Of a stretch of DNA of 64,000 nucleotides, positions 1 through 8,884 are shown in pieces. The stretch's first letter is position 1; each line of letters opens with the position of its first letter. Under the pieces are notes generated by a model. That model was not told the DNA's origin. It did not search any database and saw nothing but the letters and a program-made list of their open reading frames with translations. The position numbers were made by a program, and so were the translations under genes. This DNA comes from Aerococcus suis (GTDB taxonomy: Bacteria; Bacillota; Bacilli; Lactobacillales; Aerococcaceae). The stretch lies in contig NZ_FWXK01000005.1 of the NCBI RefSeq assembly GCF_900176325.1, positions 1-64,000 on the forward strand, given 5' to 3'.

Positions 1-163
1 GGATGTTATCCCCCACTTATAGGTAGATTCCTTACGTGTTACTCACCCGTTCGCCGCTAACGTCAAAGGTGCAAGCACCTCGTCGGTTCGCTCGACTTGC
101 ATGTATTAGGCACGCCGCCAGCGTTCGTCCTGAGCCAGGATCAAACTCTCATGAAAGTTTTTC
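1..163 (-). rRNA. 16S ribosomal RNA, 5' end (partial)
   Basis: The minus strand reads the universal start of bacterial 16S rRNA: GAGTTTGATCCTGGCTCAG, then GACGAACGCTGGCGGCG and GTGAGTAACACGTAAGG. The gene runs off the left edge, so only about 160 nt of the 5' domain are present. The V1 hairpin and the ACACGTAAGGAATCTACC segment resemble Aerococcus as I remember it. The exact mature 5' end is uncertain by about 10 nt. Confidence 0.97.
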
Positions 164-406
164 ACGAGCTGTTTGCTAGCTCATTTTATTGCTGACTTAT
201 TTATAGTAGTTCTCACTACTTTGAATTGTTTGGTTTATCGATTGTTATCGATTCCCTACACAAATTGGTTCGTCTTCTTTGTTCAGTTTTCAAAGGCCTA
301 TATCGCTGCTATTTGATGCAACTTTTATAGTATGTCATGCTTTCAATCGAAAGTCAACACTTTTTTAAAAAGTTTTTTGCTTTCTCTCGAAAAACACAAC
401 TATTTA

Positions 407-435
407 ATAATAATATCGTTAGCAACAAGTGTCAA
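407..435 (-). promoter_or_regulatory. rRNA operon promoter (proximal)
   Basis: On the minus strand TTGACA (430-435) is followed after exactly 17 nt by TATTAT (407-412), directed at the 16S gene. A further weaker candidate lies downstream, with TTGACT at 352-357 and TACTAT at 327-332. The leader at 164-300 contains a GAAAACTGAACAAAG stretch typical of Firmicute rRNA leaders. Confidence 0.8.
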
Positions 436-478
436 GAACTTTTTTAAAAGCTATAAATCATTTGCGCCGATAGATAGT

Positions 479-507
479 ATTATATCTGCTCTTAAATTTA
501 TTGTCAA
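479..507 (-). promoter_or_regulatory. rRNA operon promoter (distal, perfect consensus)
   Basis: The minus strand carries TTGACA (502-507), a 17-nt spacer and TATAAT (479-484), a perfect sigma-A promoter directed at the rRNA operon. It lies just downstream of the DUF1189 stop codon. With the proximal promoter 72 bp away it gives the tandem arrangement usual for rRNA operons. Confidence 0.85.
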
Positions 508-511
508 CATT

Positions 512-1321
512 CTAATTAAAATTATTTTTAAACCCTGTTTTTTTATAGCTGTAATATAATTGAGTGACTGTTCCACCCCATATGATGATAAGCATCATCA
601 CAATATTCGGCTTAAATAATCCCAATATTGTCGCGAGAAAAGCCGGAACTCCTAACGCTAATCCAACAATATTCATAGTAGCTTCGAAATTATAAATGTC
701 CCAACGATGAGAGATGACAATTCTTCTAAAGAATGACCCAATGATAAATAATCCGCCAATTCCAAAAATCAAAAAAACCAAATGGCGTCCAAATAAAAAA
801 ATCATTTGCTTATTAGACTGATAATCATTGACTACCGCTCTATCTAAAGCGTTAATAAAATCTTCACTTGAATCCAGATGTTTATCCCAATCTTTAGGAA
901 AGCTAGCTGAGTAACGTTTATCATAATCAACTTGAATAGTAAATCCTTCTGGCACTAGCAATATAACATTTTGATGATCTTCTAAAAGATTACTGACGTC
1001 ATCAGCAGGAGGCATCACACTAACAATTAAATTTTCGGACTGATATTGCTTAGTTTGCGTTTCATCTCCTAGACCTCTTCCTTGTTTGGGGGCATGTTTC
1101 AATTGATTGAGTGCCTCTCTAGGAACAGATGATGAAATTTCTTGAAATTGATGGGATTCTTCTATAGTGGAAAGATTTGTAAAATGAATAGTCATCGGTA
1201 CTAACCAAATTAGTGTCCATATCAAAAAAATAACACTCATCTTTACCCACGAAAATGATTGATGGTTCTTAAAAATTCGTTGAGGATGAAATATAGATGT
1301 GATGTATGTCCATAAAAACAT
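512..1321 (-). CDS. DUF1189 family membrane protein
   Basis: The product is a 269-aa membrane protein of unknown function in the DUF1189 family. A hydrophobic segment lies near residues 25-45 and several more in the last 90 residues, with a soluble domain of about 120 residues between them. The start at 1321 (MFLWTYI) is preferred over an in-frame start 30 nt upstream because CAGGAGG precedes it at good spacing. The stop codon lies next to the rRNA promoters. Role unknown; the family call rests on overall resemblance (N-terminal FHPQRIFKNH-type segment). Confidence 0.7.
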   Translation of the reverse strand: MFLWTYITSIFHPQRIFKNHQSFSWVKMSVIFLIWTLIWLVPMTIHFTNLSTIEESHQFQEISSSVPREALNQLKHAPKQGRGLGDETQTKQYQSENLIVSVMPPADDVSNLLEDHQNVILLVPEGFTIQVDYDKRYSASFPKDWDKHLDSSEDFINALDRAVVNDYQSNKQMIFLFGRHLVFLIFGIGGLFIIGSFFRRIVISHRWDIYNFEATMNIVGLALGVPAFLATILGLFKPNIVMMLIIIWGGTVTQLYYSYKKTGFKNNFN

Positions 1322-1408
1322 AAGTAACCCTCCTGCTTCTTTTCTTACCAATTATACGAAAATAACTACCGCTATGCTATACTACATTAAAAGTCAGGAG
1401 GAATACTA

Positions 1409-2215
1409 ATGGATAAAAAAATCGCAGTTATCGGTACTGGAAATATGGGAAAAGCTATTATTCAAGGTTTAGTATCACATTCAAACGATTCCCTCAATAG
1501 TATTACGGCTTCTACACGAACAGATCAAGAAGCCCAAAATATCCAGGAAGAATTTGGCATTAACGTATTTACTAATAATCAATTAGCAGCTAAAAATTCT
1601 GATATTATTATATTAGCAGTTAAACCATATCTTTTAGAAGAGGTTATTACAGAAATAATCCCAATCATTTCACAACACACTTTAATCATTTCGATTGCAG
1701 CCGGATTTACTATCGGTCAAGCTGAAGAATTACTTGGCGGTAATCAACCTTTTATCCGCGCTATGCCAAACTTAGCCGCTCAAGTTGGCGAAAGTATGAC
1801 TGGAATTGTCGAAAATAGTAGCTGTTCTGACACTGATATCAATGATGCCATCATCATTTTCAATGCCATCGGTCGTACTGAAATGGTGACAGAAGACTTG
1901 CTACACGCCGTCATTGGTGTATCTGGTTCAAGTCCTACATTAGTTTTTATGTTAATCCAAGCTATGGCGGATAGCGGTGTTGCCAATGGATTAACGCGAG
2001 AACAATCCCTTAAATTAGCGACGCAAATGGTTAAAGGCTGCGCTACTTACTTAGAACAAAGCGATACTCATCCAGAAAAATTAAAAGATAATGTTTGTAC
2101 GCCAGGTGGTACTTCTATCCAAATGGTTTTAGAAGCTGAGAAACAAAACTATCGGCATACCATACAATCTGCTATCCAAGCCGGAATTGATAAATCCAAA
2201 GAATTATCCAAATAA
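1409..2215 (+). CDS. proC: pyrroline-5-carboxylate reductase
   Basis: The enzyme reduces 1-pyrroline-5-carboxylate to L-proline with NAD(P)H, the last step of proline synthesis, in the cytoplasm. The 268-aa length is normal. An N-terminal Rossmann motif (IAVIGTGNMGKAI) opens the protein, AVKPYLLEEV and IRAMPNLAAQVGE match family positions, and the C-terminal signature VCTPGGTSIQ is present. AGGAGG sits 7 nt before the ATG. It is monocistronic and divergent from the DUF1189 gene. Confidence 0.95.
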   Translation: MDKKIAVIGTGNMGKAIIQGLVSHSNDSLNSITASTRTDQEAQNIQEEFGINVFTNNQLAAKNSDIIILAVKPYLLEEVITEIIPIISQHTLIISIAAGFTIGQAEELLGGNQPFIRAMPNLAAQVGESMTGIVENSSCSDTDINDAIIIFNAIGRTEMVTEDLLHAVIGVSGSSPTLVFMLIQAMADSGVANGLTREQSLKLATQMVKGCATYLEQSDTHPEKLKDNVCTPGGTSIQMVLEAEKQNYRHTIQSAIQAGIDKSKELSK

Positions 2216-2221
2216 TAAAAT

Positions 2222-2262
2222 AAACCTGACCTTAAGTACCATCAAATTACTTAAGATCAGGT
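2222..2262. terminator. bidirectional terminator between proC and perR
   Basis: An inverted repeat AAACCTGA-CTTAAGT / ACTTAAG-TCAGGTTT with a short loop and A/T tracts on both sides serves the convergent genes proC and perR. Confidence 0.8.
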
Positions 2263-2266
2263 TTTA

Positions 2267-2722
2267 TTATTGATGTTTTTTCTGACATTCTGGACATAAC
2301 CCATATAATTCTAAGCGATGTCCATACACTTGATAACCTGTTTGTTTTTTCGCTACTTCTTCCACTTCAGTAAGACGAGGGTAAAAAACATCCTTAATTT
2401 GTCCACATTCTTCACAGATTAAATGATAATGATTTTCTAGTAAATAATCATAATGTTTCGCCCCATCATGATAGACCAACTCTTGAATCATCCCATTTTT
2501 AACCAATAAATTAATGGTATTATAGACAGTTGCCAAACTTAATTCATCAAACCGTGGCTTTAATTTTTGATAAATTTGTTCCACAGTTGGATGTGTTTTC
2601 GTTTCAATAATATATTTTAAAATCGCTCGCCGTTGATTCGTAATTCGGACCCCTAAGTGACGTAATTTTTCAATATTATTGTCCAAGTGTTCAGCTAAAA
2701 CTGATGGACTTGCTTTCATCAT
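2267..2722 (-). CDS. perR: Fur-family peroxide-responsive repressor, PerR-like
   Basis: This is a Fur-superfamily metal-dependent repressor of about 150 aa. A winged helix occupies residues 25-85 (NQRRAILKYI, then SLATVYNTINLLVKNG). The dimerization domain carries the metal-ligand segment HYHLICEECG and a second CPEC, forming the structural Cys4 zinc site. PerR is favoured over Fur or Zur by the H-D-AKHYDY region and by its single-gene context, but the assignment within the family is inferred. The GTG at 2728 is possible; the ATG at 2722 has better spacing from GATGGGTG. Confidence 0.8.
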   Translation of the reverse strand: MMKASPSVLAEHLDNNIEKLRHLGVRITNQRRAILKYIIETKTHPTVEQIYQKLKPRFDELSLATVYNTINLLVKNGMIQELVYHDGAKHYDYLLENHYHLICEECGQIKDVFYPRLTEVEEVAKKQTGYQVYGHRLELYGLCPECQKKHQ

Positions 2723-2815
2723 TATCACCCATCTTTCTGTTTAAATTCTCTCATTAATTCTCTTTAAACTCAATATCAAAACTCTTTTAGAAGAATTATT
2801 AAAAGTTTACCTTTT

Positions 2816-2845
2816 TTGACTGATTATTTTTGCATATCATAGTAT
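2816..2845 (+). promoter_or_regulatory. promoter of the FUSC-like permease gene
   Basis: TTGACT (2816-2821), an 18-nt spacer and TAGTAT (2840-2845) lie about 40 nt before the ATG at 2884. The region is shared with the divergent perR gene, so metal or peroxide control is possible but not shown. Confidence 0.55.
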
Positions 2846-2883
2846 CATATATCATGACAGAAAAATTTGGAGGTATTGCAAAA

Positions 2884-3975
2884 ATGAAACTTGGCGCACG
2901 CATGTTAAAAACCGGAATTGGTGTCGCCCTCACAATATTAATCGCTCAGTGGTTACCATTTGTGCAACCTGTGATGCCAGGGCTAACTGCAGTTATTGGT
3001 CTACAACAAACTCCTAAGCGATCATTAAATACATTCTTTCAACGAATGTTAGCCGCTTTATTTGGAGGTATCTTTGCCGTTTTCATGTATTATTTCTTCG
3101 GCAATAACCCTCTAATCATCGGAGTCACTATTACCTTATTTATTGGTATTATGAATGCTCTTAAAATGCAGAACGTTATTACCTTAGCATGTATTGCTAT
3201 TGTTGTCATTATGTTAGCTGATCGAGATGTGATGATTCATAGTGCGGTAGCTCGTGTCATTGAAAATATGCTTGGTGTTTTTGTAGCTATGATTGTTAAT
3301 ATCTTTATTTTACCACCAAAATACGATACTGCACTGTATGAAAAAATTAATATTACTACCACAGAAATATTAATTCGTCTGCGTGCCATCCTAAGAAAAA
3401 ATGGAGAATATTCTTCCCTAACTTCTGATATTAATTGGGCTGAATCTCGTGTCTCTTCTATTGAGACACAATATCAATTATTAATGGATGAGCAAGTTTG
3501 GCAAAAATCAAAACGATTAGGACTAAAACGAAAAATTGTTGTCTTCAGATCATTCATAACAGCACTAAAAGAAGCCTTAACGTTATTAACGATTATTCAT
3601 TCGCATACGAATCAAGTCTTCCAACTACCATATGAACTGCGTTATCGAATTAGAGAACGAATTGAAACGTTATGTGCGGCTCATGAACAAATTTTTCTTA
3701 AATTTGATGGTCGAATTTCAGCTGAAGAGGTGAACTTCTTTAAATCTACAGTGGAATTTCGCCAAAAACTATTAGACAACATTTATTTAGAATCACAAGT
3801 CATGCAAGGGGCATCAAGAGAAGATTACGAACGTAGTAATACGCTAATGCTTATCAATAGTGCAATGATTAATTATGAAGAAGCACTTATTCACTTAAAT
3901 ACATTAGTGCGTAGTTATCGACTACACCACGAAGAAGATAATTACCAAGCAGATAGCTTAGAAGGTCGTCCATAA
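2884..3975 (+). CDS. FUSC / aromatic acid exporter family membrane protein
   Basis: The 363-aa protein has about five or six hydrophobic segments in its first 150 residues, followed by a long charged helical cytoplasmic domain. This is the layout of the Firmicute DUF939/ArAE-like group of the FUSC superfamily. Substrate unknown. An in-frame ATG 54 nt upstream exists, but GGAGG lies directly before the ATG at 2884 (MKLGARML), which begins a normal first transmembrane segment (TGIGVALTILIAQW). It is divergent from perR. Confidence 0.75.
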   Translation: MKLGARMLKTGIGVALTILIAQWLPFVQPVMPGLTAVIGLQQTPKRSLNTFFQRMLAALFGGIFAVFMYYFFGNNPLIIGVTITLFIGIMNALKMQNVITLACIAIVVIMLADRDVMIHSAVARVIENMLGVFVAMIVNIFILPPKYDTALYEKINITTTEILIRLRAILRKNGEYSSLTSDINWAESRVSSIETQYQLLMDEQVWQKSKRLGLKRKIVVFRSFITALKEALTLLTIIHSHTNQVFQLPYELRYRIRERIETLCAAHEQIFLKFDGRISAEEVNFFKSTVEFRQKLLDNIYLESQVMQGASREDYERSNTLMLINSAMINYEEALIHLNTLVRSYRLHHEEDNYQADSLEGRP

Positions 3976-4024
3976 ATCAAATCGACTTCCACTACAAATG
4001 GCCCTTATTTATATAATGCAACAG

Positions 4025-4053
4025 AAAAGGCGATGCACCGCATCGCCTTTTTC
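4025..4053. terminator. terminator
   Basis: AAAAGGCGATGC-ACC-GCATCGCCTTTTT is a strong stem with a T tract. It serves the convergent permease and SGNH-like genes and overlaps the latter's stop codon. Confidence 0.85.
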
Positions 4054-5264
4054 TATCCTTGTGGAACCTCTTCTCCTGTCGCGTTATTTCCGCTAGAATC
4101 TGTCATACTATTATCAGTTGACTCACTCGTTTCATTAGTCATATCTGATTGATTTTGAGCCGCTTCTTCTTGACGAGCAGCCTCTGCCGCCGCTTCACTT
4201 TCTGCTGCCGCTTGTTCTTCTGCTTCACGTTGAGCCGCTTCCTCTTGTGCTCTTGCTTCAGCTTCCGATTCAGCAGCTTGACGTTCAGCCTCTGCTTCTG
4301 CTGCCTGACGTTCAGCCTCTGCTTCTGCTGCCTGACGTTCCGCTTCTGCTTGACGCTCTGCTTCTAGAGAGACTTCCTGTTCAGCTTGCTCTTCTGCTTC
4401 TTTTTCCTGTTCTTGTTTTATCGCATCAACATCACCATTATCTCCGCCGAATCCGGTAGTCGCATCTATCGTTGTTTCTGCCAATTGTTCAGCAATATTA
4501 TCGATAATCAACTGTTTTCCTTCGCTTGTCCACTGACTTTCTTCGGTTAACTCATGGTCATTTAAAGCATCACGAACATCATAAACGTTCATATATTTTT
4601 CTTCTAAATAGGCTTTTTCTTGATTAATATATTCGTTATAGTCGCTATCAACGGATAGCTCTTCATCTTGTTCCGGTAAAACTTGCCACACAATTAAAGC
4701 ATCAGGATTTGCCTGTCTTTGCTCTTCATAGATGCTTTGTAAGTGATCTAAATGATCATCAATGCTAACATCTGCACGATAATCAGCGCCAGAAAATGTC
4801 GGCAATAAAACCAATTCAGGTTGTTCTTCATTAACCATCTCTGTCCACTGACTATCCAACAACTCAGCAGTTGTCACCTCATTATAATTAAAAGCCTCAA
4901 GAGCTGCTTCACTTAATCCTTTGTCTTTAAGAGATGAGATGATGGCGTCCGTATCCCATTCATCACCACCAAACGTATGAAGCCATTCAATTTTTGGCGT
5001 CTGATCATTTTCATTAGCGACATATGCTAAATAGGTCAAAGCATTCGTTTCTTGACGTTTATCAGCAAAACCTTCAATATCTAAATTAGATTTACTGTTT
5101 CTTGATTGATTATGAGTATCAATTTGAACATTGCGATAGTTTTCTTTTTCATTTGCTAAGTGGTCATTTTGTTTTGAGCGATTATAAAAATAGCCACCGA
5201 CTACCGCTAAGAGTGCTAATATAATCCCTACAGTGATTAAGATAGGCTTTTTGTCTCTTTTCAT
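4053..5264 (-). CDS. membrane-anchored SGNH-like protein with Ala/Glu/Arg coiled-coil tail
   Basis: The 403-aa protein starts with a signal anchor (basic MKRDKK, then a hydrophobic segment to about residue 26). Residues about 70-265 resemble an extracellular SGNH/GDSL-hydrolase-like domain (LTYLAYVANEND, LVLLPTFSGADYRAD, LIVWQVLPEQDEE, a late NDHELTEESQWTSEGKQ). I do not see a clear GDS nucleophile block, so catalytic activity is doubtful. Residues about 285-370 form a repetitive coiled coil built on AERQAAEAE units, followed by a Ser/Thr/Asn tail. It is probably a cell-surface protein. The function is unknown. Confidence 0.55.
   Translation of the reverse strand: MKRDKKPILITVGIILALLAVVGGYFYNRSKQNDHLANEKENYRNVQIDTHNQSRNSKSNLDIEGFADKRQETNALTYLAYVANENDQTPKIEWLHTFGGDEWDTDAIISSLKDKGLSEAALEAFNYNEVTTAELLDSQWTEMVNEEQPELVLLPTFSGADYRADVSIDDHLDHLQSIYEEQRQANPDALIVWQVLPEQDEELSVDSDYNEYINQEKAYLEEKYMNVYDVRDALNDHELTEESQWTSEGKQLIIDNIAEQLAETTIDATTGFGGDNGDVDAIKQEQEKEAEEQAEQEVSLEAERQAEAERQAAEAEAERQAAEAEAERQAAESEAEARAQEEAAQREAEEQAAAESEAAAEAARQEEAAQNQSDMTNETSESTDNSMTDSSGNNATGEEVPQG
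4281..4334. repeat. 27-bp tandem repeat inside the coiled-coil gene
   Basis: Two identical 27-bp units (4281-4307 and 4308-4334) are followed by a partial third. Each encodes nine residues of the AERQAAEAE coiled coil on the minus strand. Copy number could vary by slippage without shifting the frame. Confidence 0.85.
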
Positions 5265-5430
5265 TGTTCCACTCCTCGAATAGAAATCATTTTGCTTTTA
5301 TTTTACCATATCATGAACTGCTTTTCCTCAAACAAATAGACTTAATAAAGGCAAAACCATGCTTTTTTATACCAGGTATGCTATAATAATTGAGGTTTCA
5401 GTACGTACTGACTAGAAAGTAGGAATTGTG

Positions 5431-5976
5431 ATGAATCATCCCAAAGAAGGACAATACATCACAGTCAAAAGTTATAAACATGATGGCTCTTTACATCGTA
5501 CCTGGAGAGATTGTATGGTCCTAAAAACGAGTGATGAAAGTATTATTGCTTGTAATGACCATACTTTAGTTACAGAGTCAGATGGTAGACGCTGGGTAAC
5601 TCGTGAACCTGCATTACTATATTTTCATAAAAAGTATTGGTTTAATATTGTTACTATGATTCGTCCTAAAGGAATATCCTACTACAGTAATTTAGCTTCC
5701 CCCTTTGTACTTGATGAGGAAGCTTTAAAATATATTGATTACGATTTAGATATTAAGGTGTTCCCTGACGGAAAGAAACGTTTACTTGATGTCGACGAAT
5801 ATAAAGATCATCGTGCATTAATGGGGTATTCACCAGAAATTGATTCAATTTTAAAAGCGAATGTTAAGGAATTAGTTCGCTGGATCAATGAAGGAAAAGG
5901 CCCCTTCTCACAAGCTTATGTTGATATTTGGTATGAACGTTATTGTCAACTGACTTATCGACGCAAAAAACATTAA
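5431..5976 (+). CDS. DUF402 family nucleoside tri-/diphosphate phosphatase
   Basis: The 181-aa protein belongs to the DUF402 family, whose Staphylococcus member (Ntdp) hydrolyses nucleoside tri- and diphosphates with divalent metal. Recognisable elements are [10 protein letters not shown] near residue 23, [16 protein letters not shown] near 62, and the acidic segment [14 protein letters not shown]...DVDEYKDH that supplies metal ligands. The ATG at 5431 follows AGGA at 6-nt spacing; a GTG three bases earlier is possible. Confidence 0.88.
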   Translation: MNHPKEGQYITVKSYKHDGSLHRTWRDCMVLKTSDESIIACNDHTLVTESDGRRWVTREPALLYFHKKYWFNIVTMIRPKGISYYSNLASPFVLDEEALKYIDYDLDIKVFPDGKKRLLDVDEYKDHRALMGYSPEIDSILKANVKELVRWINEGKGPFSQAYVDIWYERYCQLTYRRKKH

Positions 5977-5997
5977 TATCGAAAAAGACTGTGGTGT

Positions 5998-6028
5998 AAA
6001 AAGACCGAGAAAGCTCTCGGTCTTTTTT
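5998..6028. terminator. bidirectional terminator
   Basis: AAGACCGAGA-AAGC-TCTCGGTCTT with flanking A and T runs lies between the convergent phosphatase gene and mutY. Confidence 0.85.
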
Positions 6029-7256
6029 ATTTATCTTTATCAAACTGATTATTTAAATATGCTTGGAAAACCTGCCAAATTTTCATTTGGACAGTAGGAT
6101 AAGCATAATCATTGGGACGATTAGGTATAATCCAGGCTTGATTATTATTTTTCAAGTATTCTTCTGGCTGATTCTGCGTTGACTTCAGATAGGCGAGATA
6201 AACATTGATATGCCAAATTTGATGAGAAAAGACATGTTTTACTTGACCGATTGGTTGTTTCATCACAATTGGATCAATCGCATAGTTTTCCTTTGTCTCT
6301 GCAACCATATGTTTGACAGCTTCTGATGCATTGACTTCTTTTGGTTCTTCAATTAAGGGGACTGTCCATAATTGATTTAACAGTTTTTCATCCGTTCGCT
6401 TCTTGATCAACACTTTGCCATCGGTATTTTGAATAATAAGGGCATCATAATAATGGGGTTTCGCCTTTTTCTTTTGAGATTTTACTGGAAACTCATCTGT
6501 TCGCCCTGCTAATGTGGCTAATGTAAATCCTTTTACTGGACTACCTTCAGGATTTGGCCGTTTGGCACTCTCATAACTACTTCCCAAATCCATAATGGCT
6601 TGATTGAAATCTCCAGGATAATCCTTTGAAATCACATATTCCCCTATCTTTTCAAATATTTTTCGATTTTTTGCTTTAGCAATATCGGCCGAAATACCAA
6701 ATAATCGAGAAAAAACTCGCATCGCATTGCCATCAATTGCTGGTTTAGGCAAATCAAAAGCTATAGAGCCAATTGCCCCTGCTGTATATGGGCCAATGCC
6801 TTTTAATGACAAAATATCTTCGTAAGTATTAGGAAAAACACCGCCGAAATCTGTTTGTATTTGGTTAGCAGCCACTTGCATATTACGAACACGTGAATAA
6901 TAACCGAGTCCTTCCCACGCTTTCATCAATTTACCTTCATTCGCATCCGCTAAATCAGCAATCGTCGGAAATAAATTTAGGAACCGATTATAATATGGAA
7001 TAACAGTATCCACTTGGGTTTGTTGGAGCATAATTTCTGAAATCCAAATATGGTACGGAGTTTTATCTTGTCTCCAAGGTAAATCCCGCTTTTCTTTATG
7101 ATACCAAGTCAATAATTGTTTTTGGAACGCTTCATTGGTCTGCGTCCCCCACACTTGGACACCATATATAATTGGTCCTAAATCACTAATCTCCGAATGA
7201 TTCAGCCACTCACTAATTTCAATTGATTGGTTTTCAGTTGAATGTTGGTTAGTCAT
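6027..7256 (-). CDS. mutY: A/G-specific adenine glycosylase lacking the Fe-S cluster
   Basis: MutY removes adenine mispaired with 8-oxoguanine in base excision repair. The 409-aa protein has a catalytic HhH-GPD domain from about residue 45 to 265: catalytic Glu in WISEIMLQQTQV, the hairpin LKGIGPYTAGAIGSIAF, and catalytic Asp in PAIDGNAMRVFSR. The C-terminal NUDIX-like 8-oxoG domain starts near 270. The four Cys of the canonical [4Fe-4S] loop are absent; the segment after NQAIMDLG reads SSYESAKRPNPEGSPVKG, and there is no cysteine anywhere in the protein. An N-terminal extension of about 40 residues precedes the domain. Its ATG overlaps the recX stop, implying coupled translation. Confidence 0.93.
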   Translation of the reverse strand: MTNQHSTENQSIEISEWLNHSEISDLGPIIYGVQVWGTQTNEAFQKQLLTWYHKEKRDLPWRQDKTPYHIWISEIMLQQTQVDTVIPYYNRFLNLFPTIADLADANEGKLMKAWEGLGYYSRVRNMQVAANQIQTDFGGVFPNTYEDILSLKGIGPYTAGAIGSIAFDLPKPAIDGNAMRVFSRLFGISADIAKAKNRKIFEKIGEYVISKDYPGDFNQAIMDLGSSYESAKRPNPEGSPVKGFTLATLAGRTDEFPVKSQKKKAKPHYYDALIIQNTDGKVLIKKRTDEKLLNQLWTVPLIEEPKEVNASEAVKHMVAETKENYAIDPIVMKQPIGQVKHVFSHQIWHINVYLAYLKSTQNQPEEYLKNNNQAWIIPNRPNDYAYPTVQMKIWQVFQAYLNNQFDKDK

Positions 7257-8295
7257 TGGTCCCCTTCTCTTCTAAATAACGATTAATTTCATCAATATCA
7301 TAGCCTTTTTGCATCAGTTTTCCTTTAACTTTAAACGTTCTTTCTTTATCAGTTAACTGACGATGTTTCCGCCATAATTTGTCTGCTTCTTTATGTAATG
7401 CTTGATGCTCAATACTTAAATCATCAGTTGATTGTTCAATACGTTGAACAACGTCATTCACCATATCATGATTATATCCTTTGCTTAAGAGATGCGTTTT
7501 CACTCGTTGAACACTGTCTCGAACAGAATGCTTCCGAATTTGCTTATCAAAGTATTTTTCACCCATGGAATAGGCATTTCCCCATTCTTGATTGGTATCA
7601 AACTCAGTCAATACATCTTGAATTAAATCATCACTTAATCCTTTTTTCCGTAAGTCACGAGCAATCACGCGAGAGCCTTTTTTCCCAGCTCGCATTTCAG
7701 TTCTTACATAACTACGGCCATAATTATCATCGTCAATCAGATGAAGATTAGTTAATTTATTGATAGCAAAGTGTATCGCATCTTCAGAAAAATCTTGCTC
7801 TTGTAACTTCTCATTGACCTCTTTCTTGGAACGTAATTTATGCATTAAATAGTTTAACCCCACTTGATACGCATAATCACAATGATCATAAGTTTTTATT
7901 TGGTTTAATAGCTCTTCATCGATTAATTGGCCTTTAGATAGAGCAAAATGGACTAGTGTCGCTTCTCCAATCCCGATAGCAAATTGGCCATCAATAAATA
8001 AATTGAAACGTTGCTTATTTTTCTGCACAGCAATGGCGGTAAGTCTACCTGCCTTCATAATCGTTGGTTCATTCGTATCTGCGCCATCATTTTTATTTTT
8101 TTTCAATTGTTGAGCTTTTTCTAATAGCTGATTAGCTTCATTTGTCGTTGAATGAGTTGTCGATTGGTTAGCTTTTGAATAGCGACGTTTTCTTGAAACT
8201 TGTTGGTTATTCTTATTTTCAATATCACTAATTCGGGCATGATTGTCTGTATCAGTTGCATCGATTTCGCTAAGTCGTTGATATTTTTTCACCAT
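7249..8295 (-). CDS. recX: RecX regulatory protein with long N-terminal extension
   Basis: RecX binds RecA filaments and limits recombinase activity. The 348-aa protein is longer than the usual ~270-aa Firmicute RecX because a hydrophilic Lys/Asn/Gln-rich extension of about 90 residues precedes the conserved start (MKAGRLTAIAVQKNKQRFNL). Three-helix RecX repeats follow, with typical segments LHLIDDDNYGRSYVRTEM, GSRVIARDLRKKGL and RVKTHLLSKGY. A later start near the MKAGRL methionine is possible. It overlaps mutY, pairing two DNA-repair functions in one transcript. Confidence 0.9.
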   Translation of the reverse strand: MVKKYQRLSEIDATDTDNHARISDIENKNNQQVSRKRRYSKANQSTTHSTTNEANQLLEKAQQLKKNKNDGADTNEPTIMKAGRLTAIAVQKNKQRFNLFIDGQFAIGIGEATLVHFALSKGQLIDEELLNQIKTYDHCDYAYQVGLNYLMHKLRSKKEVNEKLQEQDFSEDAIHFAINKLTNLHLIDDDNYGRSYVRTEMRAGKKGSRVIARDLRKKGLSDDLIQDVLTEFDTNQEWGNAYSMGEKYFDKQIRKHSVRDSVQRVKTHLLSKGYNHDMVNDVVQRIEQSTDDLSIEHQALHKEADKLWRKHRQLTDKERTFKVKGKLMQKGYDIDEINRYLEEKGTND

Positions 8296-8425
8296 CGCCT
8301 TTCCTCCTTGGCCACATAGTATAACATAAAATAATATTACATCGTTGACTGTGTGATAACAGATACGTTTTTAATAGTGTAAGCTATCCGGAAGCCTACA
8401 AAATATAAAAAGAGAGGGACATATC

Positions 8426-8623
8426 ATGAAAATTTTTGAGTCTGCTAAGTTACAATTAATTTCAGAAGATTTGGAAACGAATAAGAAGCGTACATTAACA
8501 TTAAACAATCTTGATTTAGAAGCCACAACGGAAGATATTTTAGCCATTAAGAACACCTTAGATGGTCTCATTATCGATAATATTTCTCAGGTAATTAGTG
8601 TTGAACGTCATATTCATCAATAG
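8426..8623 (+). CDS. DUF1659 domain protein
   Basis: The 65-aa protein has no signal peptide or membrane segment and matches the general form of DUF1659 (KLQLISEDLETNKKRTLTLNNL, then EATTEDILAIKNTLDGL). AGAGAGGGA precedes the ATG. It sits 12 nt before a DUF2922 gene, the usual partner in Bacilli. The function of the pair is unknown. Confidence 0.75.
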   Translation: MKIFESAKLQLISEDLETNKKRTLTLNNLDLEATTEDILAIKNTLDGLIIDNISQVISVERHIHQ

Positions 8624-8635
8624 GAGGTTTATATT

Positions 8636-8878
8636 ATGAATGAAACCACTGTCTTTGAATTACAATTTAAAACTGAAGATAACAAAAATAAAACCATTAG
8701 TTTACGTCATGCCAAACCTGATATAGATGCCACAAGTGCTCAAAAAGCTTTAGAAAACATCATCGCTACTCAAGCATTTAAACAAGATAATATTCAATTG
8801 TTTGCTAAACCTGTAGGCGCTCGCTATGTGACAAGACAAGTTGATACAGTTTATGCAGTATCTAACCCTGAAGACTAA
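8636..8878 (+). CDS. DUF2922 domain protein
   Basis: This 80-aa protein has the DUF2922 pattern (FELQFKTEDNKNKTISLRHAKP at the start, NIIATQAFK, VDTVYAV at the end). AGGAGG lies just upstream, and it is cotranscribed with the DUF1659 gene. Function unknown. Confidence 0.75.
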   Translation: MNETTVFELQFKTEDNKNKTISLRHAKPDIDATSAQKALENIIATQAFKQDNIQLFAKPVGARYVTRQVDTVYAVSNPED

Positions 8879-8884
8879 TAGCTA

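Noticed and set aside
2775-2800. Per box upstream of perR (TTAGAAGAATTATTAA)
   Set aside because: Too many mismatches to TTATAATNATTATAA to claim autoregulation.
4149-4459. Plus-strand Leu/Phe/Cys-rich frames opposite the coiled-coil gene
   Set aside because: They are antisense shadows of the repetitive Ala/Glu/Arg coding sequence, without ribosome sites.
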